Numbered from the stretch's first letter, positions 1-9,609 are shown. The stretch is DNA of 27,456 nucleotides from an uncultured Eubacteriales bacterium (GCA_900548625.1 URLO01000032.1:1-27456), one strand, 5' to 3'. Translations and numbers: made by a program. Notes: a model not told the origin generated them from the letters alone.

Positions 1-74
1 TTCCTGCGAAAAAATGTCTTGCACAGCGCGAAAATTCCTCGCTGCCGGTCACATTTTCAGTTTTCAGATACACC

Positions 75-1022
75 CTACGAAAGATATTCCTTTTCCAGAC
101 TGCGCACCATGTCCACATAGCGCGCCTTGCACGGCTCGAGCCGCCCGGCCAGCAGGTCGCGGTAGCACGGCGAGAGCCATGTGTCACGGATGGCGGCGTA
201 TTTCGCCGCGCGGTCGGAGCAGACGTCGATGCACGAGACGATCCCCGGCGCGATGCGGTAATACTCCTCGATCAGCGCCTCACCGTCGGGGCAGGCGCGC
301 AGATAGCCGTCGCGGAAGGCGCGGAACGCCGTCAGCTCGGCGCAGTCATCCGGCAGACCCTCCGCCTCGCAGACCGCGGTCGTGATGAAGCACAGGCCAA
401 AGAGCTTTTTCCGGAAGCCGCCGGAAATGGACTCGTAATCGCCGAGATAGAACGGCGAATCGGGATAGCGCGCCATCCACTTCTGCCGCAGGCATTCGCT
501 GAACGCCTCGCTGAGCGAGAGCTCCTGCCGCCGCAGCGCGGGCACAAAGAAGATCGCGAGGATGATCTTGTCGTCGTCTCGGATGGCGCTGCGGCTTGCC
601 TTGCGGCTCCACTTCGGGTCTGCCTGCCATGCCGCCTCGAGGTCGCAAAGCATCCGCTCCGCCGCCGCGTCCAGAAGCGCCGCGCGCTCCGGCTCGCGCG
701 CGCAAACGGCGCGGTCGAGCTGCTCGAACACCGGGCGCGTCCGGGCCTCGTATTCCGCGAACGCCCCCTCAAATTCATCGCGCACGATCTTGCGGTTGTA
801 TCCGGCAAAATCGCGGATGCAGCCCGCGAGCTTTCCCGCCGCGTCCTCAAACGCGCGTGCCGCCTCCTCCGCGTCCATCGGCGCGGGGGCCTGCGTCACA
901 AGTGCGTCCGGCGTCAGCCGCGCGCCGCAGAACATGCAGGAAAACTCGTCCAGCGTACCCGGCACGCGAAGCTCGCCGCCGCATTTCGGGCAAAGCCCGC
1001 TCCATTCATGTTGTTCGCTCAT
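75..1022 (-). CDS. zinc-ribbon protein with CFI-box-like C-terminal domain
   Basis: Protein of 315 residues with no assigned function. Residues 11-32 form a zinc ribbon with two Cys pairs (C11/C14 and C29/C32). The middle (about 50-180) reads as charged helices. The C-terminal part contains CFITTA at 211-216 followed by an AFRAFRDGYL stretch, which resembles the CFI-box C-terminal domain (a CFI[AT]TA motif plus LRxFRD). There is no signal peptide or membrane segment, so it is probably cytosolic. I chose the ATG at 1022 because AAAGAGG lies 7 nt upstream and the zinc ribbon starts just after it; reading upstream to 1148 adds only low-quality sequence. It is monocistronic, with its own promoter at 1095-1123. 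The coding call is solid; the domain name is from memory of the motif. Confidence 0.85.
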   Translation of the reverse strand: MSEQHEWSGLCPKCGGELRVPGTLDEFSCMFCGARLTPDALVTQAPAPMDAEEAARAFEDAAGKLAGCIRDFAGYNRKIVRDEFEGAFAEYEARTRPVFEQLDRAVCAREPERAALLDAAAERMLCDLEAAWQADPKWSRKASRSAIRDDDKIILAIFFVPALRRQELSLSEAFSECLRQKWMARYPDSPFYLGDYESISGGFRKKLFGLCFITTAVCEAEGLPDDCAELTAFRAFRDGYLRACPDGEALIEEYYRIAPGIVSCIDVCSDRAAKYAAIRDTWLSPCYRDLLAGRLEPCKARYVDMVRSLEKEYLS

Positions 1023-1094
1023 AACCGCGCCTCTTTCCGGACGGCGCGGCGGCTGCTGCCAGTACCGCGCGCTTGCGCCCTGTGTATTTGTCTT

Positions 1095-1123
1095 ATTTTC
1101 TCGCAAAACGCGCCCGATGTCAA
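1095..1123 (-). promoter_or_regulatory. sigma-A type promoter for the zinc-ribbon gene
   Basis: On the minus strand TTGACA (1118-1123) is followed after 17 nt by GAAAAT (1095-1100). The -35 is perfect and the -10 matches at 4 of 6 positions. It leaves a leader of about 65 nt before the ATG at 1022. Confidence 0.55.
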
Positions 1124-1205
1124 CCGGCGCGCCGCGAAGTTTACACATTGTTTTCTTCCGCCGGGCGGCTTGCCGTGCGGCAGGATGGCTCTCCGGAGGT
1201 ATGTT

Positions 1206-1361
1206 ATGGCGGAAACACAGGAAAAAATCGAATTATTAAAGAAGATCGCCCATCGATTCCATGCGGCGCAGATCGAGTGGGCGCTGGGTGCGTCCATGAT
1301 GCTGTACTTCAAGGGACACTCGCCTGCAATTCACAGACAGCAAGCCCTTTCGGCAGCATAA
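1206..1361 (+). pseudogene. truncated nucleotidyltransferase-like gene (N-terminal remnant)
   Basis: A good ribosome site (GGAGG at 1195-1199) precedes an ATG and 51 codons. The peptide begins MAETQEKIELLKKIAHRF and continues through WALGASMMLYFKG. This resembles the N-terminus of small nucleotidyltransferase-fold proteins, where a W-A-L-G-[GA]-S segment is followed by a hydrophobic helix and then the catalytic aspartates. Here the frame leaves that pattern after about residue 44 and stops at 1361, before any metal-binding Asp pair. The break is 20-50 bases before the terminator of the convergent oadB gene, so a deletion probably removed the rest. It could instead be a real small protein, but the family resemblance stops abruptly mid-domain. 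The family call is by eye. Confidence 0.5.
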
Positions 1362-1382
1362 GATGCTTTGTCTAACTATTTA

Positions 1383-1406
1383 GGGCCGCCTCGTAAGAGG
1401 CGGCCC
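1383..1406 (-). terminator. intrinsic terminator at the end of the oad operon
   Basis: A 10-bp GC-rich stem (GGGCCGCCTC / GAGGCGGCCC) with a GTAA loop lies 16 bases past the oadB stop. The U-tract is weak on both strands. Because it lies between convergent genes it may act in both directions. Confidence 0.7.
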
Positions 1407-1421
1407 CTTTCTGAGGTTTTC

Positions 1422-2666
1422 TTAGCCGAACACAGCAAGCAGGAAGCCTGCGGCGATGGCGGAGCCGATGACGCCGGCCACGTTCGGGCCCATGGCGTGC
1501 ATCAGAAGGAAGTTCGCGGGGTTGGCCTTCTGGCCGACCATCTGCGAGACGCGCGCGGCCATCGGAACGGCCGAGACGCCTGCGGAGCCGATCAGCGGGT
1601 TGACCTTGCCCTTGGAAGCCTTGGACATGATGTTGCCGCCGATGAGGCCGCCGACAGTGGAGATGGCGAATGCGACCAGACCGAGCAGGATGATCTTCAG
1701 GGTCTCGAGCTTCAGGAAGTTCGAGGCGACCATCGTCGCGCCGACGGAGGTAGACAGGAAGATGGTGACGATGTTCATCATCGCGTTCTGGACGGTGTCG
1801 GACAGACGGTCGGTGACGCCGCACTCACGGAACAGGTTACCCAGCATCAGGCAGCCGATCAGGGGCGCGGTGGACGGGAGCAGCAGGATGACGAAGATGG
1901 TGACGATGATCGGGAAGAGGATCTTCTCGCTCTTCGAGACCGGACGGGCCTGCACCATCTTGATCTGGCGGTCCTTTTCCGAGGTCAGGAGCTTCATGAT
2001 CGGGGGCTGGATCAGCGGGATCAGCGCCATGTAGGAGTAGGCCGCGATGGCGATCGCGCCGAGCAGCTCCGGAGCGAGCTTGTTGGTCAGGAAGATGGCG
2101 GTGGGGCCGTCCGCGCCGCCGATGATGCCGATGGAGGCGGCCTGCGGGCCGGTGAAGCCGAGGCAGATCGCGCCGAAGAAGGCGACGAACACGCCGAGCT
2201 GCGCCGCCGCGCCGAGCAGCAGGCTCTTGGGGTCAGCGATCAGCGGGCCAAAGTCGGTCATGGCGCCGACGCCCATGAAGATCAGCGACGGATACAGGCC
2301 GGCCTTGACGCCGATGTAGAAGATGTCAAGCAGGCCTGCATTGGACAGGATGTGGCCGTAGCTGTGATAGAACTGGCTGTTCTTGTCCAGGAAGTCCGCC
2401 CAAAGCTCCGGGTGGTACAGAGCGTTGGTGGCGTTCAGATCGGCATTGACCGCGTCAAGGCCGGGGAAGTAGCTGACGTTTGCCAGCAGGCAGCCGAAGG
2501 CGATGCCGACGAGCAGCAGCGGCTCAAAGCCCTTGACGATGCCAAGGTAGAGCAGCACGCATGCAATGACGATCATGACAAGGTTCTGCCATCCGCCCGC
2601 AGCGAAGAACCCGGCAAAGCCCGACTCGGTGGCCAGTTTTGCGAGGGTGTCAAGAACGTTAAACAT
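1422..2666 (-). CDS. oadB: sodium-pumping oxaloacetate decarboxylase, beta subunit
   Basis: Integral membrane subunit that decarboxylates carboxybiotin and couples this to Na+ export (OadB/GcdB/MmdB family). It has 414 residues, close to the family norm, and is hydrophobic throughout. Conserved motifs are GGADGPTAIF at 183-192, and N356 and S365 in the segment around NPLIG and GVSAVPMAARVSQ. These correspond to D203, N373 and S382 of the Klebsiella enzyme with a constant offset of 17, so the Na+/H+ site looks intact. It is the last gene of a four-gene operon, 12 nt after the biotin carrier, with GGAGG-type ribosome binding. The sequence alone does not separate OadB from the glutaconyl- or methylmalonyl-CoA versions; the HMGL-type alpha subunit in the operon points to oxaloacetate. 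Confidence 0.95.
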   Translation of the reverse strand: MFNVLDTLAKLATESGFAGFFAAGGWQNLVMIVIACVLLYLGIVKGFEPLLLVGIAFGCLLANVSYFPGLDAVNADLNATNALYHPELWADFLDKNSQFYHSYGHILSNAGLLDIFYIGVKAGLYPSLIFMGVGAMTDFGPLIADPKSLLLGAAAQLGVFVAFFGAICLGFTGPQAASIGIIGGADGPTAIFLTNKLAPELLGAIAIAAYSYMALIPLIQPPIMKLLTSEKDRQIKMVQARPVSKSEKILFPIIVTIFVILLLPSTAPLIGCLMLGNLFRECGVTDRLSDTVQNAMMNIVTIFLSTSVGATMVASNFLKLETLKIILLGLVAFAISTVGGLIGGNIMSKASKGKVNPLIGSAGVSAVPMAARVSQMVGQKANPANFLLMHAMGPNVAGVIGSAIAAGFLLAVFG

Positions 2667-2678
2667 GTCCGTTCCTCC

Positions 2679-3080
<402 letters not shown>

Positions 3081-3082
3081 TC

Positions 3083-3436
3083 TCACTGGACCTCCTTGAT
3101 GGATTTGAAGCGGAGTTCATTGACGGGCTTGCCGAGCTTGTAGGCGACGATCGCCATGAGGATGGCGGCGTCCTTCGCCGGGACATTGTGGAGCTTCAGC
3201 TCACCGGCTGCACCGGGTGCGGGAACGGGCTCGGGCTTGGCGGCGGGAGCCGGAGCGGCCTGTGCAGGCTTGGCGGCCTCAGCCTTCTTCTTCGACGAGA
3301 CCGAGATCTTGCCCTCGATCAGGATGACGCACATCAGGGCGATCAGGCCGATGAACACGACCGCGTAGCCCAGCAGTGCGACCAGACCGGCGGTGCCGAT
3401 CGGCAGCTTGACCATATCAGGATTGATCAGAAACAT
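3083..3436 (-). CDS. oadG: oxaloacetate decarboxylase gamma/delta-type small membrane subunit
   Basis: Protein of 117 residues with one membrane helix at about 17-42. A basic patch and an Ala/Pro-rich linker (about 50-75) follow, then a soluble C-terminal segment containing KDAAILMAIVAYKLGKPVNE. This is the layout of OadG/MmdD-type subunits, which anchor and assemble the alpha and beta subunits. The gene starts 12 nt after oadA and ends 2 nt before the biotin carrier ATG, so it should be translationally linked to both. The Ala/Pro linker resembles that of the carrier protein in composition. The family is poorly conserved, so the call rests largely on topology and operon position. Confidence 0.85.
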   Translation of the reverse strand: MFLINPDMVKLPIGTAGLVALLGYAVVFIGLIALMCVILIEGKISVSSKKKAEAAKPAQAAPAPAAKPEPVPAPGAAGELKLHNVPAKDAAILMAIVAYKLGKPVNELRFKSIKEVQ

Positions 3437-3448
3437 TGCGCTTCCTCC

Positions 3449-4849
3449 TTACGCTTCTTCGATGGCGTAGCGGACGACGTTTTCTTCCTTGGCCTTGCGG
3501 CTCTCGAGGAACTTCATGGTCTGATCCGGATAGCAGATGTAGCTCATGACGTCTTCCTCGCTGCGGGCCAGATCGCCGAGGGCAGCCTTTGCCTTCTTGA
3601 AATCCTCGCCGGTGCGCTTGGCGTCCTCGATGCGGCAGTCAACAGGCTTGCCGCCTTCGCCGAGGATCTTCTCCTCAAGCTCCTTGGAGACGGGTGCGGG
3701 CGCGATGCCGTACTCGCCCTTGAAGTAGTTCTTGACTTCCTTGGAGATCTGCTTGTAGCGCTCGCCGAGGAGGACGTTGGTGACGGCCTGGTTGCCGACC
3801 ATCTGGCTCAGCGGGGTGACCAGCGGAGGATAGCCGAGGTCCTTGCGGACGGCGGGGATCTCTGCCAGTGCAGCGTCGAACTTGTCCATGGCCTTCATGT
3901 CGGTCAGGTTGGCGATCATGTTGGAGAGCATGCCGCCGGGGACCTTGTAGACCAGCGCCTGCGCGTCGGTGCCCATGGACTTCGGGCTGATGCGGCCGGA
4001 GTCGATGTACTTCTGCTTGACGGGCTTAAAGAAGTCGTTGACCTTGTTGATGACGTCTTCCTTCAGGCCGGTCTCGATGCCGTACTGGCTCAGGGCGTAG
4101 TACATGGTCTCGGTCGAGGGCTGGGACGTGCCGTTCGAGAAGCAGCTCGTCGCGCAGTCGATGACGTCGATGCCGGACTGGATGGCCTTGGTGACGGTCA
4201 TGTACGCCATGCCGGTGGTGCAGTGGGTGTGCAGGATCAGCGGCATTTCGCCGACGGCGTCCTTGATGCCCTTGATGAGGTGCTCGGCCTCATACGGGCT
4301 CATGGTGCCGGCCATGTCCTTCAGGCAGATGGTCTTGAAGCCCATCGTCTTGAGCTCCTTGCACATCTGGACATACTTCTCGACCGTGTGAACCGGGCTC
4401 TGGGTGTAGGAGATACAGCCGGAGGCGATGGTTCTCTTGTTGGCGTACTTCATCGTCGCGTCGAGCGCCGTGCCGAGGTTGCGGAAGTCGTTCAGAGCGT
4501 CGAAGATGCGGATGATGTCGATGCCGTTCTTGATGGAAAGCTCCACGAACTTTTCCACAACATCATCATGATAGTGCTTGTAGCCGAGCAGGTTCTGGCC
4601 GCGCAGGAGCATCTGCAGGCGGGTGTTGGGCATCAGTCTGCGGATGCTGCGCAGTCTCTCCCACGGATCCTCGTCGAGGTAACGCAGGCAGGAGTCAAAC
4701 GTTGCGCCGCCCCAGCACTCCGCCGAGTAGTAGCCGGCCTTGTCCATCTCGGGCAGGATGGCCTCAAAATCGGAGTAGGGCAGTCTGGTCGCCATCAGGG
4801 ACTGATTGGCGTCGCGGAGAACAGTCTCGGTAATTTGAACTTTTTTCAT
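3449..4849 (-). CDS. oadA: oxaloacetate decarboxylase alpha subunit (biotin-dependent carboxyltransferase)
   Basis: Transfers the carboxyl group of oxaloacetate to biotin, releasing pyruvate. It has 466 residues: an HMGL-like TIM barrel (about 1-280) followed by the conserved carboxylase domain. Visible active-site elements are RDANQS at 12-17 (metal-binding Asp13), KDMAG at 177-181 (the lysine that is carbamylated in this family) and the metal-binding HTH at 207-209. The C-terminus ends without a biotinyl domain, which is supplied by the separate carrier. The ATG at 4849 has GGAGGTG about 6 nt upstream; an upstream in-frame start at 4873 lacks one. It could be annotated as pyruvate carboxylase subunit B, but the OadG and OadB partners favour the decarboxylase. 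It is the first gene of the operon, with an unusual leader. Confidence 0.93.
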   Translation of the reverse strand: MKKVQITETVLRDANQSLMATRLPYSDFEAILPEMDKAGYYSAECWGGATFDSCLRYLDEDPWERLRSIRRLMPNTRLQMLLRGQNLLGYKHYHDDVVEKFVELSIKNGIDIIRIFDALNDFRNLGTALDATMKYANKRTIASGCISYTQSPVHTVEKYVQMCKELKTMGFKTICLKDMAGTMSPYEAEHLIKGIKDAVGEMPLILHTHCTTGMAYMTVTKAIQSGIDVIDCATSCFSNGTSQPSTETMYYALSQYGIETGLKEDVINKVNDFFKPVKQKYIDSGRISPKSMGTDAQALVYKVPGGMLSNMIANLTDMKAMDKFDAALAEIPAVRKDLGYPPLVTPLSQMVGNQAVTNVLLGERYKQISKEVKNYFKGEYGIAPAPVSKELEEKILGEGGKPVDCRIEDAKRTGEDFKKAKAALGDLARSEEDVMSYICYPDQTMKFLESRKAKEENVVRYAIEEA

Positions 4850-4912
4850 GTATACACCTCCATGAATATTCACGCGCCGCTCGCACCGGCGCGGGGGTTC
4901 CGGGATCCTGCG

Positions 4913-4947
4913 AAAAAAGCACGCTGCCGCGCGGACACAACAGCGTG
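4913..4947 (-). promoter_or_regulatory. terminator-like hairpin in the oad leader (possible attenuator)
   Basis: On the minus strand CACGCTG (4947-4941) pairs with CAGCGTG (4926-4920). The stem extends inward by five more pairs, three of them G.U, to a 4-base loop, and C plus six U follow (4919-4913). The G.U pairs form only in the minus-strand RNA, so this reads as a minus-strand signal. It lies downstream of the candidate oad promoter, which would make it an attenuator. Alternatively it is the distant terminator of pckA. Confidence 0.55.
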
Positions 4948-5007
4948 GTGGCGCGATCTGGCGTTCTGATCAGGATGGCGCCGCCGGACGCACGCCCGGA
5001 CAGCTCC

Positions 5008-5036
5008 ATGATAACCGATTTTTCCATTCGGCGCAA
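5008..5036 (-). promoter_or_regulatory. candidate promoter of the oad operon
   Basis: On the minus strand TTGCGC (5036-5031), a 17-nt spacer, then TATCAT (5013-5008). The -10 matches 5 of 6, the -35 only 3 of 6. The rest of the gap down to the oadA start is GC-rich with no better candidate. Confidence 0.45.
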
Positions 5037-5060
5037 TGTGCAGGATCGTTCAGAATTTCG

Positions 5061-5085
5061 CACCGGAGCCGGAACGGCTCCGGTG
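5061..5085 (-). terminator. hairpin downstream of pckA
   Basis: A perfect 10-bp stem (CACCGGAGCC / GGCTCCGGTG) with a 5-base loop, about 75 nt past the pckA stop. No clear U-tract follows, so termination strength is uncertain. Confidence 0.45.
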
Positions 5086-5158
5086 TGAAACAAAGGAAAG
5101 GGCGGCGCTCAGGCCGCGGCAGAGCCGGGCCTGAGGCCGTGGGAATGGGAAATGCAGA

Positions 5159-6766
<1,608 letters not shown>

Positions 6767-6828
6767 AAAGACCTCTTTCTAAAAAATACAACAATGAATG
6801 GCTCGAAAGCCAATACTCACCGCGTAGC

Positions 6829-6857
6829 ATTATATCACAAAATCGCAAGAATTTCCA
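6829..6857 (-). promoter_or_regulatory. promoter of pckA with extended -10
   Basis: On the minus strand TATAAT (6834-6829) is preceded by TGA, giving the extended -10 form TGnTATAAT. A weak -35 (TGGAAA, 6857-6852) sits 17 nt upstream. A small stem with a UUCG loop (6799-6812) lies in the leader. Confidence 0.65.
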
Positions 6858-7116
6858 CTAGAAAAAAATTGCGGCGTTTTTTTGTGAAATGTGCTTATTT
6901 TTGTGGAAGAAAACAGAATTTCCTTCCAAAGAAACCGTGAAATTCGCACAAATGCCCCTTTCGGCACGTTCTATTTGTGCGCAGACGATGCAAAATTTAT
7001 CCGCAAATATGCGCAAACGCCTCATTTTGCGCAAAAACATGCACGCGCACGGACGCCTCAGGCGGCCGTGCGCGGCAACGGAGCATTTTTTGCAAGGTAT
7101 GCGGCACAAAATGACA

Positions 7117-7144
7117 TTTACAATGCATCGTACCGCAGTATAAT
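7117..7144 (+). promoter_or_regulatory. promoter of dapF
   Basis: TTTACA (7117-7122), a 16-nt spacer, then a perfect TATAAT (7139-7144), ending 36 nt before the dapF start. Confidence 0.75.
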
Positions 7145-7180
7145 AGAAAGGAATGAATACCATGGCAGGGAGGCGCTGAC

Positions 7181-8032
7181 TTGCACTTTACAAAAATGAA
7201 CGGCGCGGGGAATGATTTCATCATCCTCGACAATCTGGACGGACACATCCCCGCCGGCCGGCTGCCGGAGCTTGCGAGAACGCTGTGCGACCGGCACATG
7301 TCCATCGGCGCTGACGGCCTCATGGCGGTCGAGCGTGCGCAGGGCGATGCGGACTACGCCATGCGGTTTTATAACTCCGACGGCTCGATGGGCGAGATGT
7401 GCGGAAACGGCGCGCGGTGCATCTGCCGCTACGGCTATGAGCACGGTCTTGCCGGCCGGACGCAGCGCGTGGAAACGACGGCGGGCCTCGTCACCGGCGA
7501 GCGCATCGACCGCCGCAGCTACCGCATCCGCCTGCCCGACCCTTCGGTGCTCCGGGCGGACTACCCGGTGGAGCTTGACGGGCAGAGCATCGACTGCGCG
7601 TATGTCGAGCTTGGGCGGCCGGGCATCCCGCACGCGGTCGTCCCCTACCCCGGTCTGCAAAATGCCGACGAGCAGGCGCTTTTCCGCCTCGGGCGCGCGC
7701 TTCGCTATCACCCGGCGTTCCCGCGCGGCGCGAACGTCAATTTCTATGAGCTGACCGCCCCGAACGAGGTCTTCTGCCGCACATGGGAGCGCGGCGTCGA
7801 GGACTTCACCTACGCCTGCGGCACCGGCTCCGGCTCGCTTGCCGCGGTGCTGACGGTCAAGGAGCTCTGCAAGGGGCCGTCCATCCGCGTCCGGACACGC
7901 GGCGGGCTTCTGACGGTCGATGTCCTGCGTGACGGAAAGCTCATCCTTGACCTGCTGCTCACAGGCCCCGCCGATCTCGTCTGCGAGGGCGACACCCCGG
8001 ATGAGACGGAACCGCACGGACACGCGGATTGA
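7181..8032 (+). CDS. dapF: diaminopimelate epimerase
   Basis: Converts LL- to meso-diaminopimelate for lysine and peptidoglycan synthesis. It has 283 residues, a typical length. Both catalytic cysteines are present in their usual settings: EMCGNGARC in the first half and YACGTGSGS in the second. The N-terminus HFTKMNGAGNDF matches the family start. The start codon is TTG at 7181, 7 nt after GGGAGG; the next in-frame ATG (7196) would cut into the conserved N-terminal strand. A DAACS symporter follows after 21 nt and is probably co-transcribed. No other lysine-pathway gene is in the window. Confidence 0.97.
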   Translation: MHFTKMNGAGNDFIILDNLDGHIPAGRLPELARTLCDRHMSIGADGLMAVERAQGDADYAMRFYNSDGSMGEMCGNGARCICRYGYEHGLAGRTQRVETTAGLVTGERIDRRSYRIRLPDPSVLRADYPVELDGQSIDCAYVELGRPGIPHAVVPYPGLQNADEQALFRLGRALRYHPAFPRGANVNFYELTAPNEVFCRTWERGVEDFTYACGTGSGSLAAVLTVKELCKGPSIRVRTRGGLLTVDVLRDGKLILDLLLTGPADLVCEGDTPDETEPHGHAD

Positions 8033-8053
8033 ATATTATTAGGAGGAAAAAGA

Positions 8054-9340
8054 ATGAAAAAGAGTGGTTTCTGGAAAAATTATGGTTTTCTGATCCTGAT
8101 GCTGACCGGCATCGTCGCCGGCTGCGTCGTCGGTGCGCTCTGGCCCGCGGTCAAGGGAGCAGACGGTGAGATCGCCGTCAAGGGCGCGACGGTGCTCGAG
8201 CCGCTCGGCACGGTGTTCCTGAACCTGATGTTCTGCATTGCCGTCCCGACGGTGTTCTGCTCGATCTCCTCGTCCATCGCCAACATGCGCAGCGCCAGGC
8301 GCGCGGGCAAGATCATGGGCGTCACGGTCGGCACGTTCCTGGCCACCGCCGCCATCGCCGCCGTCATCACCTACATCGTCGTCCTGATCGTTCCGCCGGT
8401 CGTCGGAGAATATGAGCTGATCGAGGGCGAGGTCGGCGGCACGCTCGGCGTCAGCGACATGATCATCAACTTCTTCACCAAGCCCGATTTCACCGACCTC
8501 TGGAGCCGCAAGGCCATCCTCCCGCTCATCGTGGCAGCCGTCCTGTTCGGCTTCGGCGTGCAGATGGCTGGCGGCCCGAAAACAAAGACCGCGCAGCTGC
8601 TTGAGGACATCACGAGCTGCATCATGAAGACGTTCAAGATTATCACCTACTACGCCCCCATCGGCTTCTTCGGCTTCTTCTCGTGCCTGATCGCCGAGCA
8701 CGGTTCCGATCTCATCAGCGACTACGGCCGAGCGCTTGCGATCTACTACATCCTGAGCTTTGTGTACATGTTCATCTTCTTCCCGCTCTATGCCCGCTTC
8801 GGCGGCGGCAAGGGTGCGGCGAAGCTGATGTTCTCGAAGCTGTTCCGCCCCGCGGCCATGAGCTTCGGCACCTGCTCGTCCGTCGCGACCATCCCCACCA
8901 ACATGGAGGTCGCGGAGGAGACCGGCATCTCCAAGGACGTCAGCAACATCGTTGTCCCGATGGGCGCGACCATGCACATGGACGGCTCGGCCATGTCCGC
9001 GATCATCAAGGTCGCATTCCTGTTCGGCATGTTCGGTCAGGACTTCACGACCGGCAGAGCGCTCCTCGCCATCATCGTGGCGGTGTTCTCCTCGGTCGCC
9101 ATGTCCGGCATCCCCGGCGGCGGCGGCACGGGCGAGCTCGTGCTCTGCTCGATCTTCTTCCCGGAGCATCTGGCGGTCGCGTTCCCGATCGCGCTGGCGC
9201 TCGGCAATCTGGTCGATCCGCCCGCAACGATGGTCAACTCCGCCGGCGACTATGTCGTATCGTTCATCGTCTCCCGCTTCGTTGACGGCAAGAACTGGCT
9301 CCAGAAGCAGCTCGCACCCTCGGGCACAAAAAAGAAATAA
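8054..9340 (+). CDS. DAACS-family amino acid/dicarboxylate:cation symporter
   Basis: A membrane symporter of the glutamate transporter fold, 428 residues, with the usual hydrophobic N-terminal scaffold. Transport-core motifs are the serine-rich SFGTCSSVATIP (HP1), GATMHMDGSA (the NMDGT-type TM7 motif), SGIPGGGGTGE (HP2) and DPPATMVNSAGD (TM8). In TM8 the aspartate that binds the amino group (D388), T392 and N395 are kept, but the arginine that holds the acidic side chain in aspartate/glutamate carriers is alanine (A391). From known family structure-function this argues against aspartate or glutamate and for a neutral amino acid or other substrate. AGGAGG at 8041-8046 gives a clear start. It follows dapF with a 21-nt gap. 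Confidence 0.93.
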   Translation: MKKSGFWKNYGFLILMLTGIVAGCVVGALWPAVKGADGEIAVKGATVLEPLGTVFLNLMFCIAVPTVFCSISSSIANMRSARRAGKIMGVTVGTFLATAAIAAVITYIVVLIVPPVVGEYELIEGEVGGTLGVSDMIINFFTKPDFTDLWSRKAILPLIVAAVLFGFGVQMAGGPKTKTAQLLEDITSCIMKTFKIITYYAPIGFFGFFSCLIAEHGSDLISDYGRALAIYYILSFVYMFIFFPLYARFGGGKGAAKLMFSKLFRPAAMSFGTCSSVATIPTNMEVAEETGISKDVSNIVVPMGATMHMDGSAMSAIIKVAFLFGMFGQDFTTGRALLAIIVAVFSSVAMSGIPGGGGTGELVLCSIFFPEHLAVAFPIALALGNLVDPPATMVNSAGDYVVSFIVSRFVDGKNWLQKQLAPSGTKKK

Positions 9341-9342
9341 GC

Positions 9343-9380
9343 AAAAAAACCGGGCTGCCTCCCATCTGGGAGGCAGCCCG
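9343..9380. terminator. bidirectional-type terminator hairpin next to repeat copy A
   Basis: A perfect 13-bp stem (9351-9363 with 9368-9380, loop ATCT) directly after the symporter stop. Seven A (9343-9349) precede it, so on the minus strand it ends in a U-run and can terminate transcription from the glycosyltransferase gene. On the plus strand the U-run is missing; repeat copy A begins 4 nt later. Confidence 0.75.
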
Positions 9381-9383
9381 CTT

Positions 9384-9609
9384 GAGCTTGTCAAAAGTCT
9401 TTTTGACAAGCTCTCAAACGCGAACCGCGGGGCTGGGTTCGCGTTTGAAAAGACTGCACCCGCCTGCGCGCATAATTTGTGCGCTGCTTGCGCACAAATT
9501 CCACACTTGCCGGGCGCAGCGTGTTTTGTCTGACGTACACGCCGCCAGACAAAACAGATTTACTTTTTATTTCGCCGTGCGCGGCGAAACTCTACGAGGT
9601 TTTTGACAG
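9384..9609 (+). repeat. multi-hairpin intergenic repeat, copy A (full length)
   Basis: About 226 bases made of consecutive hairpins. M1 is GAGCTTGTCAAAA / TTTTGACAAGCTC (9384-9396 / 9401-9413). M2 is 12 bp (9415-9426 / 9436-9447). M3 is 11 bp (9474-9484 / 9490-9500), inside an imperfect outer stem (9454-9464 / 9509-9519). M4 is 10 bp (9523-9532 / 9546-9555). M5 is 8 bp (9570-9577 / 9582-9589), followed by CTCTACGAGG and TTTTTGACAG. The same array occurs reversed at 14479-14708, with long identical blocks. The two ends carry related inverted sequences (CTTGTCAAAA and TTTTTGACAG), as in a MITE. It lies between convergent genes. No ORF and no family name I recognise. Confidence 0.9.

Larger units (their letters stand above)
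4850..5158 (-). other. leader and intergenic region between pckA and the oad operon
   Basis: 309 bases without a convincing gene. Read on the minus strand it holds, in order, a 10-bp hairpin that may end pckA (5061-5085), a promoter (5008-5036), a leader of about 150 nt, a terminator-like hairpin with a U-tract (4947-4913), a smaller 7-bp hairpin (4873-4893) and the oadA ribosome site. Open frames through it have no start with a ribosome site and no recognisable product. Confidence 0.6.
6767..7180. other. divergent regulatory region between pckA and dapF
   Basis: 414 AT-rich bases between divergent genes, with no credible ORF. It contains the pckA promoter, three related GCGCA-type boxes (6974-6983, 7008-7017 and the palindrome TTTTGCGCAAAA at 7025-7036), an imperfect 12-bp hairpin centred near 7059, and the dapF promoter. 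The boxes could be operator sites; I do not recognise the regulator. Confidence 0.5.

Noticed and set aside
4850..5093. Minus-strand leader ORF before oadA
   Set aside because: It reads through the promoter-like and terminator-like elements, overlaps oadA out of frame, and has no ribosome site.
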